A stretch of DNA of 64,000 nt, from positions 1 to 64,000 of the forward strand of contig RDXN01000041.1 of assembly GCA_004292855.1 (NCBI GenBank), written 5' to 3'. Shown here piece by piece: positions 47,715 through 56,985 of this stretch; position 1 is the stretch's first letter; each line of letters begins with the position of its first letter. The notes under the pieces are model-generated. The model did no database searches and was not told the DNA's origin. It saw only the letters and a program-made list of their open reading frames with translations. Source of the DNA: Cytophagales bacterium (GTDB lineage Bacteria; Bacteroidota; Bacteroidia; Cytophagales; Spirosomataceae). The translations under genes were made by a program, and so were the position numbers.

Positions 47715-50141
47715 ATGATACGAACTATCTCACATTCTTTGTGCCTTTGGCTGGGCATTCTGGCGGCTCCGGCGTTTGGACAAACCCTTGTAAAACAGGC
47801 CGACCGGCAGTTCGATATGCTGGCCTACGCCAAAGCCGCCACGCTGTATGAGCAGGCTCTGCAAACGGGCGATGCCCCGTCGAAGGAAGAAGCCCGCGCA
47901 GCCCGCGCCAAACTGGGTTACAGCTACCGGCAGGTACGCGACATGCAGGGGGCCGAGCGCGTGTACCGCGAACTCATTGCCGACGGCGATCTTCCCACCG
48001 AGTATGCACAGTGCTACCTGTACTACGCGCAGGCCCTCGCCAGCAACGGAAAGTACCGCGAAGCGCAGGAGGCCTACGACAAATACAACGCTGTACAGAA
48101 AGACGATACGCGCAGCCCGATGTTCTCCAAACTCTACCGCGACGTGAGTGTATTGTCGCGCAATGCGGGTAGCTACAAGGTCGATTTTCTGAATATCAAC
48201 ACCAACAAAGCCGAGTTTAGCCCCATGTTGTACAAAGACGGGCTGGTGTTCGTGTCGTCGCAGGGCAACGAGGGCAACGCTACCAAGCGGGTGTTCAACT
48301 GGAACAACACACCCTTTCTGGACCTTTACTACATGCCCGAACGCAAAGGCGTAAAGGCCGTACGAACAGCTAGTTTGGGGGGTGCCAAAGCCGTGAAAGA
48401 ACCCCGTGGCCGCAAACCCGAACGCTCGCTCGGCAAAGACGACTACACCGCAAGCACCTCCAACGACTCGCGCACGGTGGGTTACTTCGGGAGTGTGAAC
48501 ATGAACGAGGGTCTGGGCTACGAAGACAAACCCCTGACCGAGTCGGACCGGTTTTCGCAGTCGCTCAATACCAAATACCACGAAGGCCCTGCCACCTTTA
48601 CCAAGGACGGTTCACGGGTAATTTTCACCCGCAACAACTACACCGATGGCAAATACCGGGTGTCGTCGGATGGGGTGAACAAACTGAAATTGTACACGGC
48701 TCAGCAGACCAGCGGTAACTGGGGCGAGCCGGAGGAGATGGTGTTCAACAGCAACGAATACTCGACCGGACACCCCGCGTTGGCCGCAGGCCGCAACGGC
48801 GAGGCCGATCAGTTGCTCTATTTTGCGTCGGATATGCCTGGTGGTTACGGTGGCACCGATATTTACGTGTCGCAGTGGGAGAAAGACAAATGGGGAAAAC
48901 CCGTTAATCTCGGCCCGGCGGTGAACACCAAAGGCAATGAGCTATTCCCGTTCATCGACGAGAAAAACAACCTGTACTTCTCGTCTGACGGACAGGCAGG
49001 CCTTGGCGACCTCGATATTTTCTACGCGGCCCTGAACGACGACATGCAGTCGGCCAAGGCGGTGCTGAACCTGGGCGAACCGATTAATTCGAACAAAGAT
49101 GATTTCGGGATTGTGACCGATGGCGAGCGCAAGGGCGGCTACTTCAGCAGCAACCGGCGCAACGGCGGTGCCGACGACGATATTTACCGATTCAAGCGTG
49201 AAGGACCTCTCTACCCTTGCCGCGAACTGACCGTTGTGGTGGTCGATGCGCAATCGAAAACCCCGTTGGCCAATGCCGTTTTGGCGGTCGAAAACGCCGA
49301 CAATGCCACCGACAGCCGCGAACTCAAAACCGATGCCGAGGGCAATGTGAAGATGTGCCTGGATGCCGAAAACGAGTTCCGGTTTCGGGCCAATACAGAC
49401 GGTTACCTCGAAAATAAAATTGGTTTCTCGACCCGTGGTTTGCAGGACGATTCGCCCTCGCGGCTCGAAATTCCACTCGTGAAACCACAGGTTGTTGAGG
49501 CACTCCCGGCGGCTCCCGTTCTGGGCACCAACCAACTCCGGGGCCGCGTAACGACCCAAACCGACAAGAAACCCATTGCGGGCGTAAAAGTGGTATTGCG
49601 CAACAACTGCGATAGTACGAAGCAGGAAGCTACTACGGGCGAAGACGGCTATTACACCTTTATGACCAAAGCGGGTTGCGACTACACTCTCGAAGCCGAA
49701 AAAGACAACCTCGGCACGATGGGCGGCAAAATAAACAAAGAGGGCATTGGCTCCCCCGATCTGGTGATGTTCAAGAAAGGCGACGTGATCAAAGTCGACA
49801 ATATTTATTACGACCTCAACAAGTTTGCGATCCGGCCCGATGCGGCTACTGAAATGAGCAAGTTGGTTGAGCTGATGAAGAAATATCCAAAGATGCGTAT
49901 CGAAATGCGGTCGCACACCGATAGCCGCGCCACCACGCTCTACAACCGGACCCTCTCCACATCCCGCGCAAAAGCTGCCGTGACCTACCTGAAATCGAAG
50001 GGCATCAAGCCTACGCGGTTGGTAGCCAAAGGATATGGCGAAGACATGCCCGTGAACAAGTGCAAAGACGGGGTGAAATGCACGGAAGAAGAGTATCAAC
50101 AAAACCGCCGAACCGAGATCAAGATTCTGGCGATTGAGTAA
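47715..50141 (+). CDS. TPR / propeller / OmpA-domain outer-membrane-associated protein (PorE-like)
   Basis: 808 residues. Signal peptide 1-22 (cleavage near AFGQ). TPR-like helices to about residue 140, then PD40/WD40-like propeller blades (FSPMLYKDGLVFVSSQG, GTDIYVSQWEKDKWGKPVNLG, FFSSDGQAGLGDLDIF), two carboxypeptidase-regulatory-like folds, and a C-terminal OmpA peptidoglycan-binding domain (IYYDLNKFAIRPDAATEM, MRSHTDSRATTLYNRTLSTSR, NRRTEIKI). This layout matches PorE-type proteins that link type IX components to peptidoglycan. Its neighbours on both sides are PorP/SprF genes. Confidence 0.9.
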   Translation: MIRTISHSLCLWLGILAAPAFGQTLVKQADRQFDMLAYAKAATLYEQALQTGDAPSKEEARAARAKLGYSYRQVRDMQGAERVYRELIADGDLPTEYAQCYLYYAQALASNGKYREAQEAYDKYNAVQKDDTRSPMFSKLYRDVSVLSRNAGSYKVDFLNINTNKAEFSPMLYKDGLVFVSSQGNEGNATKRVFNWNNTPFLDLYYMPERKGVKAVRTASLGGAKAVKEPRGRKPERSLGKDDYTASTSNDSRTVGYFGSVNMNEGLGYEDKPLTESDRFSQSLNTKYHEGPATFTKDGSRVIFTRNNYTDGKYRVSSDGVNKLKLYTAQQTSGNWGEPEEMVFNSNEYSTGHPALAAGRNGEADQLLYFASDMPGGYGGTDIYVSQWEKDKWGKPVNLGPAVNTKGNELFPFIDEKNNLYFSSDGQAGLGDLDIFYAALNDDMQSAKAVLNLGEPINSNKDDFGIVTDGERKGGYFSSNRRNGGADDDIYRFKREGPLYPCRELTVVVVDAQSKTPLANAVLAVENADNATDSRELKTDAEGNVKMCLDAENEFRFRANTDGYLENKIGFSTRGLQDDSPSRLEIPLVKPQVVEALPAAPVLGTNQLRGRVTTQTDKKPIAGVKVVLRNNCDSTKQEATTGEDGYYTFMTKAGCDYTLEAEKDNLGTMGGKINKEGIGSPDLVMFKKGDVIKVDNIYYDLNKFAIRPDAATEMSKLVELMKKYPKMRIEMRSHTDSRATTLYNRTLSTSRAKAAVTYLKSKGIKPTRLVAKGYGEDMPVNKCKDGVKCTEEEYQQNRRTEIKILAIE

Positions 50142-50155
50142 GGGTGCCATGCACG

Positions 50156-50210
50156 CAAAGGCACGAAGGGTTTAGGGCTGGTGTTCAGTCGTTGACGCTT
50201 CGTGCCTTTG
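50156..50210. repeat. 13-nt perfect inverted repeat
   Basis: CAAAGGCACGAAG (50156-50168) and its complement (50198-50210) with a 29-nt spacer, in the gap between the OmpA-type gene and the second PorP/SprF gene. There is no T-run, so terminator function is uncertain. Confidence 0.6.
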
Positions 50211-50277
50211 TCGTATACGTTAGTTTTTGCGTGAGAGACTTTTCATTCTTAATTTACGCCATCATTGGCCTGCTATC

Positions 50278-51228
50278 ATGCTCAAAACACACTGCCTCAC
50301 CGTTCTTCTACTGCTCAGTCTGCTGGCTTCCCTAACGAGAGTTCAGGCGCAGAAAGAGGTGTTGTACTATCAATACCAACTAAACCCAATGACCATTAAC
50401 CCGGCCTACACGGGTAACCGCGAGAGTTTTCACTTGACGGCCCTGTTCCGGCGGAGGATGTTCAACTTTGGGGGGGGACAAGGACAGGGTTTAGGGCAGG
50501 GTGGCTTACGTGGGGGGGGCGGCTCGCCCGTCACGCAGAGTTTGGCAATGGACGGGGCTGTAGCCAACGGCAAGCTCGGTATCGGTTTGCAGGCCCTGAA
50601 CGACCGCATGGGTATTAATTCTCCAACCAGTATATTGGTCAGTGCAGCGTACTGGACTGAGTTGCCCAACGAGGCCAGTGTGTCGATTGGTGTCGTAGGA
50701 GGTGCCTCTTTTATGAATATACCGGATGGAACGGGTCTTGTCAACAGAACGCTGCCGAGTGCAGGTGTGGGGTTATACTACCAGTCTGATACCTTTTTTG
50801 GGGGCGTGTCGATGCCCGAACTGTATAGCAAAGGCTATGAACTTTCAGGGCGTTTCTTATACACACCTCCTAAGCCATTGTTCGTTCAACTGGGCACCAA
50901 ACTCCAGCCGCTCGACGATCTTATGATCTACCCGTCGGTGCTGGTCACGCAGGCGAAAGGCCGCAAACTGGGTACTGATTTCAACGCGAAGGCCTGGTAT
51001 ATGGAAAAAATAGGTATTGGGTTGTCATACCGGCGAAACAGTTTGGGTTACCAACCGTTGAATTACCTACAAGTGTCGGCAGAATACCAGATTTCTGAAC
51101 CATTCCGGGTGGGACTAACCTACAATACCAAAACGCCGGAAGCGTTCGTCAACGTAGCGGGCACCGGGCAATCAGCAATTGAGCTTTTGTTCCGATACAC
51201 ACCAAACTTAGAAGGGTTTACGTTTTGA
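50278..51228 (+). CDS. Second PorP/SprF family protein
   Basis: 316 residues from the ATG at 50278, which places a signal peptide (MLKTHCLTVLLLLSLLASL...VQAQ) first; an earlier start at 50227 only adds a charged tail. YYQYQLNPMTINPAYTGNRESFHL is the family signature, followed by a barrel pattern. A Gly/Gln-rich insertion (GGGQGQGLGQGGLRGGGG) lies near residue 65. It is probably a paralogue of the PorP/SprF protein at 46679 and may serve the same adhesin. Confidence 0.92.
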   Translation: MLKTHCLTVLLLLSLLASLTRVQAQKEVLYYQYQLNPMTINPAYTGNRESFHLTALFRRRMFNFGGGQGQGLGQGGLRGGGGSPVTQSLAMDGAVANGKLGIGLQALNDRMGINSPTSILVSAAYWTELPNEASVSIGVVGGASFMNIPDGTGLVNRTLPSAGVGLYYQSDTFFGGVSMPELYSKGYELSGRFLYTPPKPLFVQLGTKLQPLDDLMIYPSVLVTQAKGRKLGTDFNAKAWYMEKIGIGLSYRRNSLGYQPLNYLQVSAEYQISEPFRVGLTYNTKTPEAFVNVAGTGQSAIELLFRYTPNLEGFTF

Positions 51229-51251
51229 AATCGCACCACGCTTTTCACTGG

Positions 51252-52319
51252 ATGAACGACGCACCGACGGCCCCCACCGCTACCATTCAAAACTTGTATA
51301 TTCCCAACGATCTGGAGCGGGAGTTTCCGTTGGCTCCGTATTTTGTTCAGCAATACGGCCAATACCCAAACTACGTTTATTTCAGCGACGATTTTCGGCC
51401 CACGGTCCGCGAACTGTTTGAATCGCGTGGGTTTGTGGGGGTAAACAATTCGTTTCGGCTCAACGAAACGGGCTGGCACCGAGCCGAGCAGATTTACCAT
51501 CACCCCGACGGTGTATTGCTCAAAATTGAAATTCTGGGTGACCGGTTCTGCCGCCTACAGGGCCTCTACCGCGACGAAACCACGATGCAGGCCCTGCTCG
51601 ATGGTATCTACGAACACAAATACGTTCACGAGGATAATCAGACCCATATTTACCTGATTCAAAGTGGTTTGGGAGGTTTGCATACGGAACGCGTGGAGAT
51701 TACCCCCCCCAATATCGACGTTGAACTGCACTACAACGACGATTTTCCGCCCGTACACGAGAAGTTGGTGACCCTGTTGCAAACGCCCAAATCGAAGGGG
51801 TTGGTGTTGCTGCACGGTGAGCCGGGTACGGGCAAAACCACGTACATCAAGCTGCTGAGTTCGCTGGTCAAGAAGGACATGCTCATTTTGCCGCCCTACA
51901 TGACCAACTTCCTCACCGCCCCGGAGTTTATCCCGTTTTTGATCGACCACCGCGAGTCGGTGTTGATTATCGAAGATGCCGAGCGGATTCTGCAATCGCG
52001 TGAGGCCGGGGGCGATACCAACAGCGTCTCGAACATCCTGAACCTGACCGATGGTCTCCTCGCCGACTGTATGCACATTCAGGTGATTGCCACCTTCAAC
52101 GCTAACAAGAGCCTGCTCGACAAGGCCCTGCTTCGGCGCGGTCGCCTGATGGTCGACTATGCGTTTGGCAAACTCGCCAGCCCCAAAGCCAACCGCCTGC
52201 TCGAATCGCTCGGCCACACCCACCGCACCGCCGAGGCCATGACCCTCGCGGACATTTTCAACCTCGAAGACCAAACCGTAGCCGGTGAGCGGGGTGATGG
52301 AGCGAAGGTTGGGTTTTAA
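51252..52319 (+). CDS. AAA+ ATPase
   Basis: 355 residues from the ATG at 51252; a TTG at 51225 overlapping the previous stop is an alternative. The N-terminal 180 residues are a domain I do not recognise. The AAA core has Walker A LLHGEPGTGKTTYIK near residue 195, Walker B SVLIIEDAERIL near 235, sensor-like VIATFNAN near 275, and an arginine-finger-like LLRRGRLM. It is cytoplasmic. The family includes BCS1-like and other solitary ATPases; its client is unknown. The 3' end abuts a gene remnant. Confidence 0.85.
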   Translation: MNDAPTAPTATIQNLYIPNDLEREFPLAPYFVQQYGQYPNYVYFSDDFRPTVRELFESRGFVGVNNSFRLNETGWHRAEQIYHHPDGVLLKIEILGDRFCRLQGLYRDETTMQALLDGIYEHKYVHEDNQTHIYLIQSGLGGLHTERVEITPPNIDVELHYNDDFPPVHEKLVTLLQTPKSKGLVLLHGEPGTGKTTYIKLLSSLVKKDMLILPPYMTNFLTAPEFIPFLIDHRESVLIIEDAERILQSREAGGDTNSVSNILNLTDGLLADCMHIQVIATFNANKSLLDKALLRRGRLMVDYAFGKLASPKANRLLESLGHTHRTAEAMTLADIFNLEDQTVAGERGDGAKVGF

Positions 52320-52329
52320 GCAAAGCTCA

Positions 52330-52740
52330 TCAAGAGAAACAGAGCAGGGATTCGACAAGGGGCTGGTGAAGCGGCACGGCTGCCCCAGTCACGGCATTGC
52401 CCTCACGCCCGACGAGCGAGAAATCTGGATTTGCGACGGGACCAATCACCGCCTGCACGTATTCGACAACACGGTGATGCCACCCATCCAACGCACCACC
52501 ATCCAAACCCGCGACATGCCCGGCTGGATCTCGTTCAGCTTCGAGGGTAAACACGCCTTTTCCGCCACCGGCGAAATCATCGACACACGCACCCGCCGAA
52601 TCATTGCCACCCTCGAAGATGCCAGCTTCAACAGCGTACAAAGCGAAAAAATGGTGGAGATTCACCTATCCGGCAACCGGCCCGTCCGGGCGGGAGATCA
52701 GTTCGGGCTGGGGCAAGTAGGGGCGGTGGCGGGGAAATAG
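52330..52740 (+). pseudogene. 3' remnant of a beta-propeller (YncE-like) gene
   Basis: The coding-like text begins near KRHGCPSHGIALTPDEREIW and runs to the stop at 52740 (HLSGNRPVRAGDQFGLGQ). It has the blade pattern of YVTN/YncE-type propellers (IWICDGTNHRLHVFDNT, WISFSFEGKHAF) but only the last one to two blades, and no start of its own: the only in-frame ATG, at 52285, lies inside the end of the AAA gene in another frame. It is best read as a truncated remnant. The remaining part may still be transcribed with the AAA gene. Confidence 0.65.
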
Positions 52741-52792
52741 ATAGTAACCTGAATCACCTCATGCTAAAGGTATCTAATCAGGCACCTTTATC

Positions 52793-52800
52793 TATATTTG
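52793..52800 (+). promoter_or_regulatory. -7 element upstream of the DUF4160 gene
   Basis: TATATTTG matches TAnnTTTG and ends 27 nt before the ATG at 52828. No clear TTTG element lies at the expected distance upstream. Confidence 0.45.
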
Positions 52801-52827
52801 CCTGTTCCCACTGTAACACTAAATCCG

Positions 52828-53076
52828 ATGCCCATTTTTGATGTTTTTGATGGAATCGCTATTCATGTTTTCCCCCGCGAACACTTGCCGCCCCATTGCC
52901 ATGTCTGGTATGCCGAGTACGAAGCGTTGATTAATATTCGAACTCTTGACGTTTTTGTGGGCTGGTTGCCAGCCAAACAGTTGAAGAAAGCAATTGCTTA
53001 CATAAGCGTAGCAGAGAATCAGCAAGACTTACTGGAGACGTTTTATACACTGAATCCTCACATCAAACGAATCTGA
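52828..53076 (+). CDS. DUF4160 protein
   Basis: 82 residues from the ATG at 52828 (MPIFDVFDGIAIHVFPREHLPPHCHVWYAEYEA...). The phrase HLPPHCHVWY is the family hallmark, with two His and one Cys that could bind metal. DUF4160 genes are usually followed by a DUF2442 gene, as here with a 6-nt gap, and the pair has been proposed as a toxin-antitoxin-like module. Which partner is toxic is not known from sequence. Confidence 0.88.
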   Translation: MPIFDVFDGIAIHVFPREHLPPHCHVWYAEYEALINIRTLDVFVGWLPAKQLKKAIAYISVAENQQDLLETFYTLNPHIKRI

Positions 53077-53082
53077 ACACGT

Positions 53083-53610
53083 ATGAGTAATCGACAGAAA
53101 CAACCCCTTCCCCGGATAGTCAAGATTCTGGCGATGGAACCCTACAAGATCACGCTTCTTTGGACGAATGAAGAGGTACGAGAGCTTGATTTTGAACCCC
53201 TGTTCGCGCTCTGGAAAGAACAAAACGATAGTCGTCTCTATCCGCTTTTCGACTATGCCGTATTTAAGGAAGTGGCTGTATCGTCTGTCCGCACACTTCA
53301 TTGGCCCTCCGTGCCTATCCAGCTAACGTTGCGAAACCGAATCATTGAAGGGCCACTGGACCTTGACCCGGACGAACTTTACCGCCAAAGTACCCTGCTA
53401 CGGAAGGCCGAACCGTTGGCCGTGGGTGATATTCTGCGGAAAGCTCGCCTGAAAGCGGGTTTGTCGCAAATTGAGGTAGCGGTGAAAAGCGGTACTTCGC
53501 GCAACTACATCTCCCGAATCGAAAACGGTAAGTCCGATATTCAACTCGAAACGCTGAACAAGATTGTGCAATTAGGTATCGGCAAGCAAATCAGGCTGGA
53601 GATTGGTTGA
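53083..53610 (+). CDS. DUF2442 protein fused to an XRE-type HTH
   Basis: 175 residues. Residues 10-100 are DUF2442 (ILAMEPYKITLLWTNEEVRELDFEPLF, then IEGPLDLDPDELY). Residues 112-170 are a Cro/C1-type helix-turn-helix (ILRKARLKAGLSQIEVA, SGTSRNYISRIENGKSD). The HTH could repress the DUF4160-DUF2442 pair itself, as antitoxins do. DUF2442 genes without this extension are common, so the fusion is notable though probably not unique. Confidence 0.88.
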   Translation: MSNRQKQPLPRIVKILAMEPYKITLLWTNEEVRELDFEPLFALWKEQNDSRLYPLFDYAVFKEVAVSSVRTLHWPSVPIQLTLRNRIIEGPLDLDPDELYRQSTLLRKAEPLAVGDILRKARLKAGLSQIEVAVKSGTSRNYISRIENGKSDIQLETLNKIVQLGIGKQIRLEIG

Positions 53611-53636
53611 GAATCGTTTTTCTACCAACGCGGTGG

Positions 53637-53698
53637 CTACCGACGCTACGCTGTTTAATCCCTCCGGGATGGCTTGCCGCACAAGATTGAAATGCACC
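53637..53698. repeat. Diverged REP unit plus copy of the 31.6-kb element end
   Basis: CTACCGACGCTACGCTGTTT followed by a decayed palindrome (53637-53672) matches the REP units around the RAYT gene at 57 kb. Directly after it, 53680-53698 repeats in complement the 19-nt end of the element at 31628-31646. Two repeat families therefore meet here, between the DUF2442 gene and the FRG gene. Confidence 0.65.
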
Positions 53699-53700
53699 CC

Positions 53701-54417
53701 TCATAAATTAGACAGTTTACTCGATAAGTGGCTGTAAATGAATGCTTCATCAAATCCTAGTGAATTGCGAATGTCTTGTTTTGCCTCTTTCGTTATGATG
53801 ATCTTGGAAATCAATCCTTCACAAATCGAGAGTTGTTCAATAGGGATGTGGCTGTACGAAATGGGAGCAACAAAAAACTTTCCCATTTGATGCGTCAAAT
53901 TTCTTAACCCCGGAAACTCCTTCCCAAGTGAACTTGACACAACAGGCGTAATCATCATTGGCTCTGGCAGGTTGTACGGATCAGTATCTTGCAATTCTTC
54001 CCATGTACGGTGATTCCAGAATACGGGTATGCTAAAGAGCGCACCATCTTTTTCAAAATTATTCGTGGCAAAATACATGGCTGTGAGGTTATCAATAGAC
54101 CAGTCAATCAGCCTTGTGGGGCAGCCTAAATGTTGCAATTGGATTAAACGATACCAGTCCTGCTGATGTCCTACTCGCGATAGCTTATGCAGCGGTTCTG
54201 TATGGGCGGCTTCAAATTTATTGATCCGATCCCGCTCAAATATCTCTCTGTCGGGACAGGTTTTGAAATCCGTTAATCGACTGAGGGACGAGATTATCTT
54301 CTAGGACGCATCCTCCTGCCTGCGAAACACAAGGGTGTTTCCGATAAAATTCCAGCGGAGTTGTCCGATCAACTCCACAAGCTCTTCGTGCGAGTTGACA
54401 GTGTATAAATTTGGCAT
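53701..54417 (-). pseudogene. FRG-domain protein interrupted by an in-frame TAG
   Basis: From the ATG at 54417 the frame reads NLYTVNSHEELVELI...LVFRRQEDAS, meets TAG at 54301-54303, and then continues in the same frame as KIISSLSRL...QHLGCPTRLIDWSIDNLTAMYFA to 53701. The FRG family consensus in this stretch is F-R-G-Q-x-D-A-S-(W/Y)-x-L-x-P-S-L, so TAG sits where an aromatic residue, usually Trp, is expected (TGG to TAG would be one change). Here the eponymous FRG also reads FRR. FRG domains are common in accessory and toxin-like genes and some analyses relate them to nucleic-acid or ADP-ribosyl processing. The gene starts 22 nt after the kinase stop. Confidence 0.8.
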
Positions 54418-54439
54418 TTTAGTTTTGAGAGTTGATTGG

Positions 54440-56605
54440 TCATTCTTCAAAATATTCTGTACCAGAAACATCGATAAAAAAGCCCATACTATTATTCTCC
54501 ACATAAGACAATCCTTTCTCGAAGCGAAATACCCGCTCATACTTACAGGGTATAATAACCTCTCCATTTATGTCAACATACCCCCATTTACCATTTTTAA
54601 CTATACTAGCTTTGTCTTCAGAAAACTGACTTTTGTCAAAATACTGGCTATCGTATTCAAAAGGAACAATAGTCCTTCCTGTCTTGTCAATTAATCCCCA
54701 TTTACCGTCCTTTTCCACTCTTGCCAATCCTGACAGTCCTTGTGAAAAAGGATAGGCAAGTCTATAGTCAAAGGGTATAACAACTGTCCCCTGCTTGTCA
54801 ATGAAACCGAATTTGTTATCTTTTTGCACAGCCGCTAATCCTTCAGAAAAAGGCTGTGTATAATCATATTGAAAAGGTATAATAACAACTCCTGCCTTGT
54901 TAATAAATCCCGATTTACCATTGATTTTCACGCCTGCTAACCCTTCCGAGAATTTTTTTGCACCATCGTAAACAAAGGGTATGACAACTTCTCCAAATTC
55001 ATCGATAAAGCCATATTTATCATCTCTTTTTAAACTCGCCATTTTATCCGAGATCCTATCTTCAGAAAACCTATCACGTTCATCTTCTAAAGAAGTAACA
55101 ACCGTCCCATTCTTGTCAATAAATTCCCAACTGTTGTTTCTTTTTGCAATCGCTAATCCATTCTTAAAGAAAGAGATATACTCATATTGAGGTTTAATGA
55201 CTATTTTCCCATTTGTATCAACACAACCCCATTTTCCATTCTCTTGTACATTTACTAAGCCTTCCGAAAACAGCCAAACCTGCTCATACTGAAAAGGTAT
55301 AACAAGCGTTCCGTGCCTGTTTATAAATCCCCATTTTTCATTCTTTTTTGCTATTGATAGCCCTTTGTCGAAGGGTTCCACGTCCTCATATTCAAGGGGT
55401 ATCACAACAACCCCGTATCTGTCAACAAAGCCCCATTTATCATCCTTCCTCACCCTTGCCAACCCTCCCTCCGAAAAAAGTTTTACATCGTCATATTCGA
55501 AGGGAATAACCGTTACCCCTTGTGCATTAAGGCATCCCCACTTACCATCCTTTTTCACACTCGCCCTTCCCTCTTGAAAAAACCAATCTAAGTCGTAGAC
55601 ACAATCAATTACAATCTTCTTGTTTCTGTCGCAAAAGCCCCATTTATTTCCTTTTCTGTAGGGTATTAGGTCAGGTGGCTCGTTATACTGGATTGTTTTC
55701 TGAACCTGTGGCTTTGCTAAATCGCGTATTGTGAAAATCAGCGGCTTCTTTAACGCACCCTCCAACTCTGCCAAGAGAGTTCGGTGAATGGGTTTACCCT
55801 TGTCGTATATGTCCGCAAAAAGTTTGCTTTGCCGGGGCGCGTTGATGTCATCAGGGCAGGCGAGGAGTGCGTCGGTTGGGGAATATACGGAAGGCCAATC
55901 AGGAAAACAGGCTAACGTTTGAAGTTCAAGTTGCAGCAGCAACAGACTAAAATCATCCAGATACAGATTGAAATCGCTTAATTGACGACGTGTGTGCCGG
56001 TAGGGAGGTGTTCCCGTTTCAGTGGCCTCCTCACCAGCGAATGCTGGTACATAGAAACCATCGTAATCAACCAGTGCCAGATGTCCATCAGCCCGAACCA
56101 TGATATTATCTGGTTTCAGGTCTCCGTGAGCCATATTCTGATTCAGCATCCACTCGGCCAATAGAACAAAACGAAAGGCCAGAAAACCGAGAGCAGAGCG
56201 GTCGGCGCGGGTGCAACAGTCCCGCACATACTCCCCCAGCGTTTGGCCTTCTACCCAGGGCATCATCACCACGTCGAATTCTTGGCGGGTGCAGTGGGCG
56301 CAGTCAACCCAGAGTTCGTCGGGGTGGTAGGTCATGGGGAGCAGGTAGGGTGAGGGATTGTCGGCAATCCACTCGCCAATGAGCCGGAGCCGCCGGGCGC
56401 GGTCGGGTACGTCGCGGAGGAAACATTTCAGGGCCATGTGGTTGCCGGTGCGGGTGTCTTCCATTTTGAAGACAACGGCAAAGTTGCCGCTGCTAAAAAA
56501 GGGGTGGCCGTTGGGTTTCCGCACGGGCCGGAGGTAGTTCAGGGTGGCGAGGGTGTCGGCGGCACCTTCAAGGGAGGAGATGTAGTCGGTAATGGAGGGG
56601 TACAT
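54440..56605 (-). CDS. Protein kinase-like domain with 12 WG repeats
   Basis: 721 residues, no signal peptide. Residues 40-260 are kinase-like: the ATP-binding Lys in MALKCFL, the catalytic loop HGDLKPDNIM, and LVDYDGF at the DFG position, with a TGTPPYRH activation segment; the Gly-rich loop is replaced by SSGNFAVVFK. After a linker (~300-330), residues 330-715 hold 12 WG-type repeats (KWGFCDRNKK, KWGCLNAQG, KWGFVDRYG, ... FFIDVSG), a likely ligand- or protein-sensing beta structure. It belongs with the vWA and PP2C genes upstream, separated from them only by the RAYT/REP block. Confidence 0.9.
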   Translation of the reverse strand: MYPSITDYISSLEGAADTLATLNYLRPVRKPNGHPFFSSGNFAVVFKMEDTRTGNHMALKCFLRDVPDRARRLRLIGEWIADNPSPYLLPMTYHPDELWVDCAHCTRQEFDVVMMPWVEGQTLGEYVRDCCTRADRSALGFLAFRFVLLAEWMLNQNMAHGDLKPDNIMVRADGHLALVDYDGFYVPAFAGEEATETGTPPYRHTRRQLSDFNLYLDDFSLLLLQLELQTLACFPDWPSVYSPTDALLACPDDINAPRQSKLFADIYDKGKPIHRTLLAELEGALKKPLIFTIRDLAKPQVQKTIQYNEPPDLIPYRKGNKWGFCDRNKKIVIDCVYDLDWFFQEGRASVKKDGKWGCLNAQGVTVIPFEYDDVKLFSEGGLARVRKDDKWGFVDRYGVVVIPLEYEDVEPFDKGLSIAKKNEKWGFINRHGTLVIPFQYEQVWLFSEGLVNVQENGKWGCVDTNGKIVIKPQYEYISFFKNGLAIAKRNNSWEFIDKNGTVVTSLEDERDRFSEDRISDKMASLKRDDKYGFIDEFGEVVIPFVYDGAKKFSEGLAGVKINGKSGFINKAGVVIIPFQYDYTQPFSEGLAAVQKDNKFGFIDKQGTVVIPFDYRLAYPFSQGLSGLARVEKDGKWGLIDKTGRTIVPFEYDSQYFDKSQFSEDKASIVKNGKWGYVDINGEVIIPCKYERVFRFEKGLSYVENNSMGFFIDVSGTEYFEE

Positions 56606-56664
56606 TATTCAGCAGCAGGTAGTTAACAGTAGGCAGTGAACAGTAGGATTTTGTAGTAGAAATT

Positions 56665-56985
56665 GTCCCGTAGGGGCATAACAATGCAATGTCGGTAGAA
56701 AAGGGCACATATCAACGTGTCGGTTGGTCGTCCCGTAGGTCGGACGGCCGCTGCCGACGGAACAATGCAATGTCGGTTGGTGAACGGGCATTTGGTGGCG
56801 GGGTCTCATTAACCGACACGTTGTTGTTTCGTCCCCTACGGGACGTTGCGAATGTGGGGATTACCACTTTATATCGACAGCTACCGACACGTTGTTGTTT
56901 CGTCCCCTACGGGACGATGTGTTTAACGGGGGGGACTACTGACGCAGTTGCTACTGACGCTACGCTGTTATGTCCCGATGGGACG
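56665..56985. repeat. REP/REPIN cluster on the kinase side of the RAYT gene
   Basis: Five units: 56665-56698 and 56729-56780 in one sense (palindrome GTCCCGTAGGGGAC then ...AATGCAATGTCGGT), and 56812-56845, 56881-56916, 56951-56985 in the other sense (ACCGACACGTTGTTG then palindrome). Units facing each other form nested hairpins. The second unit carries an extra piece (TCGGACGGCCGCTGCCGA) inside its head. The spacer between units 2 and 3 (GGGCATTTGGTGGCGGGG) recurs in the cluster beyond the RAYT gene. Confidence 0.9.

Noticed and set aside
48942-50150. 402-codon open frame on the minus strand
   Set aside because: Antisense to the OmpA-type gene, whose domains are clear. No recognisable motifs in the minus frame.
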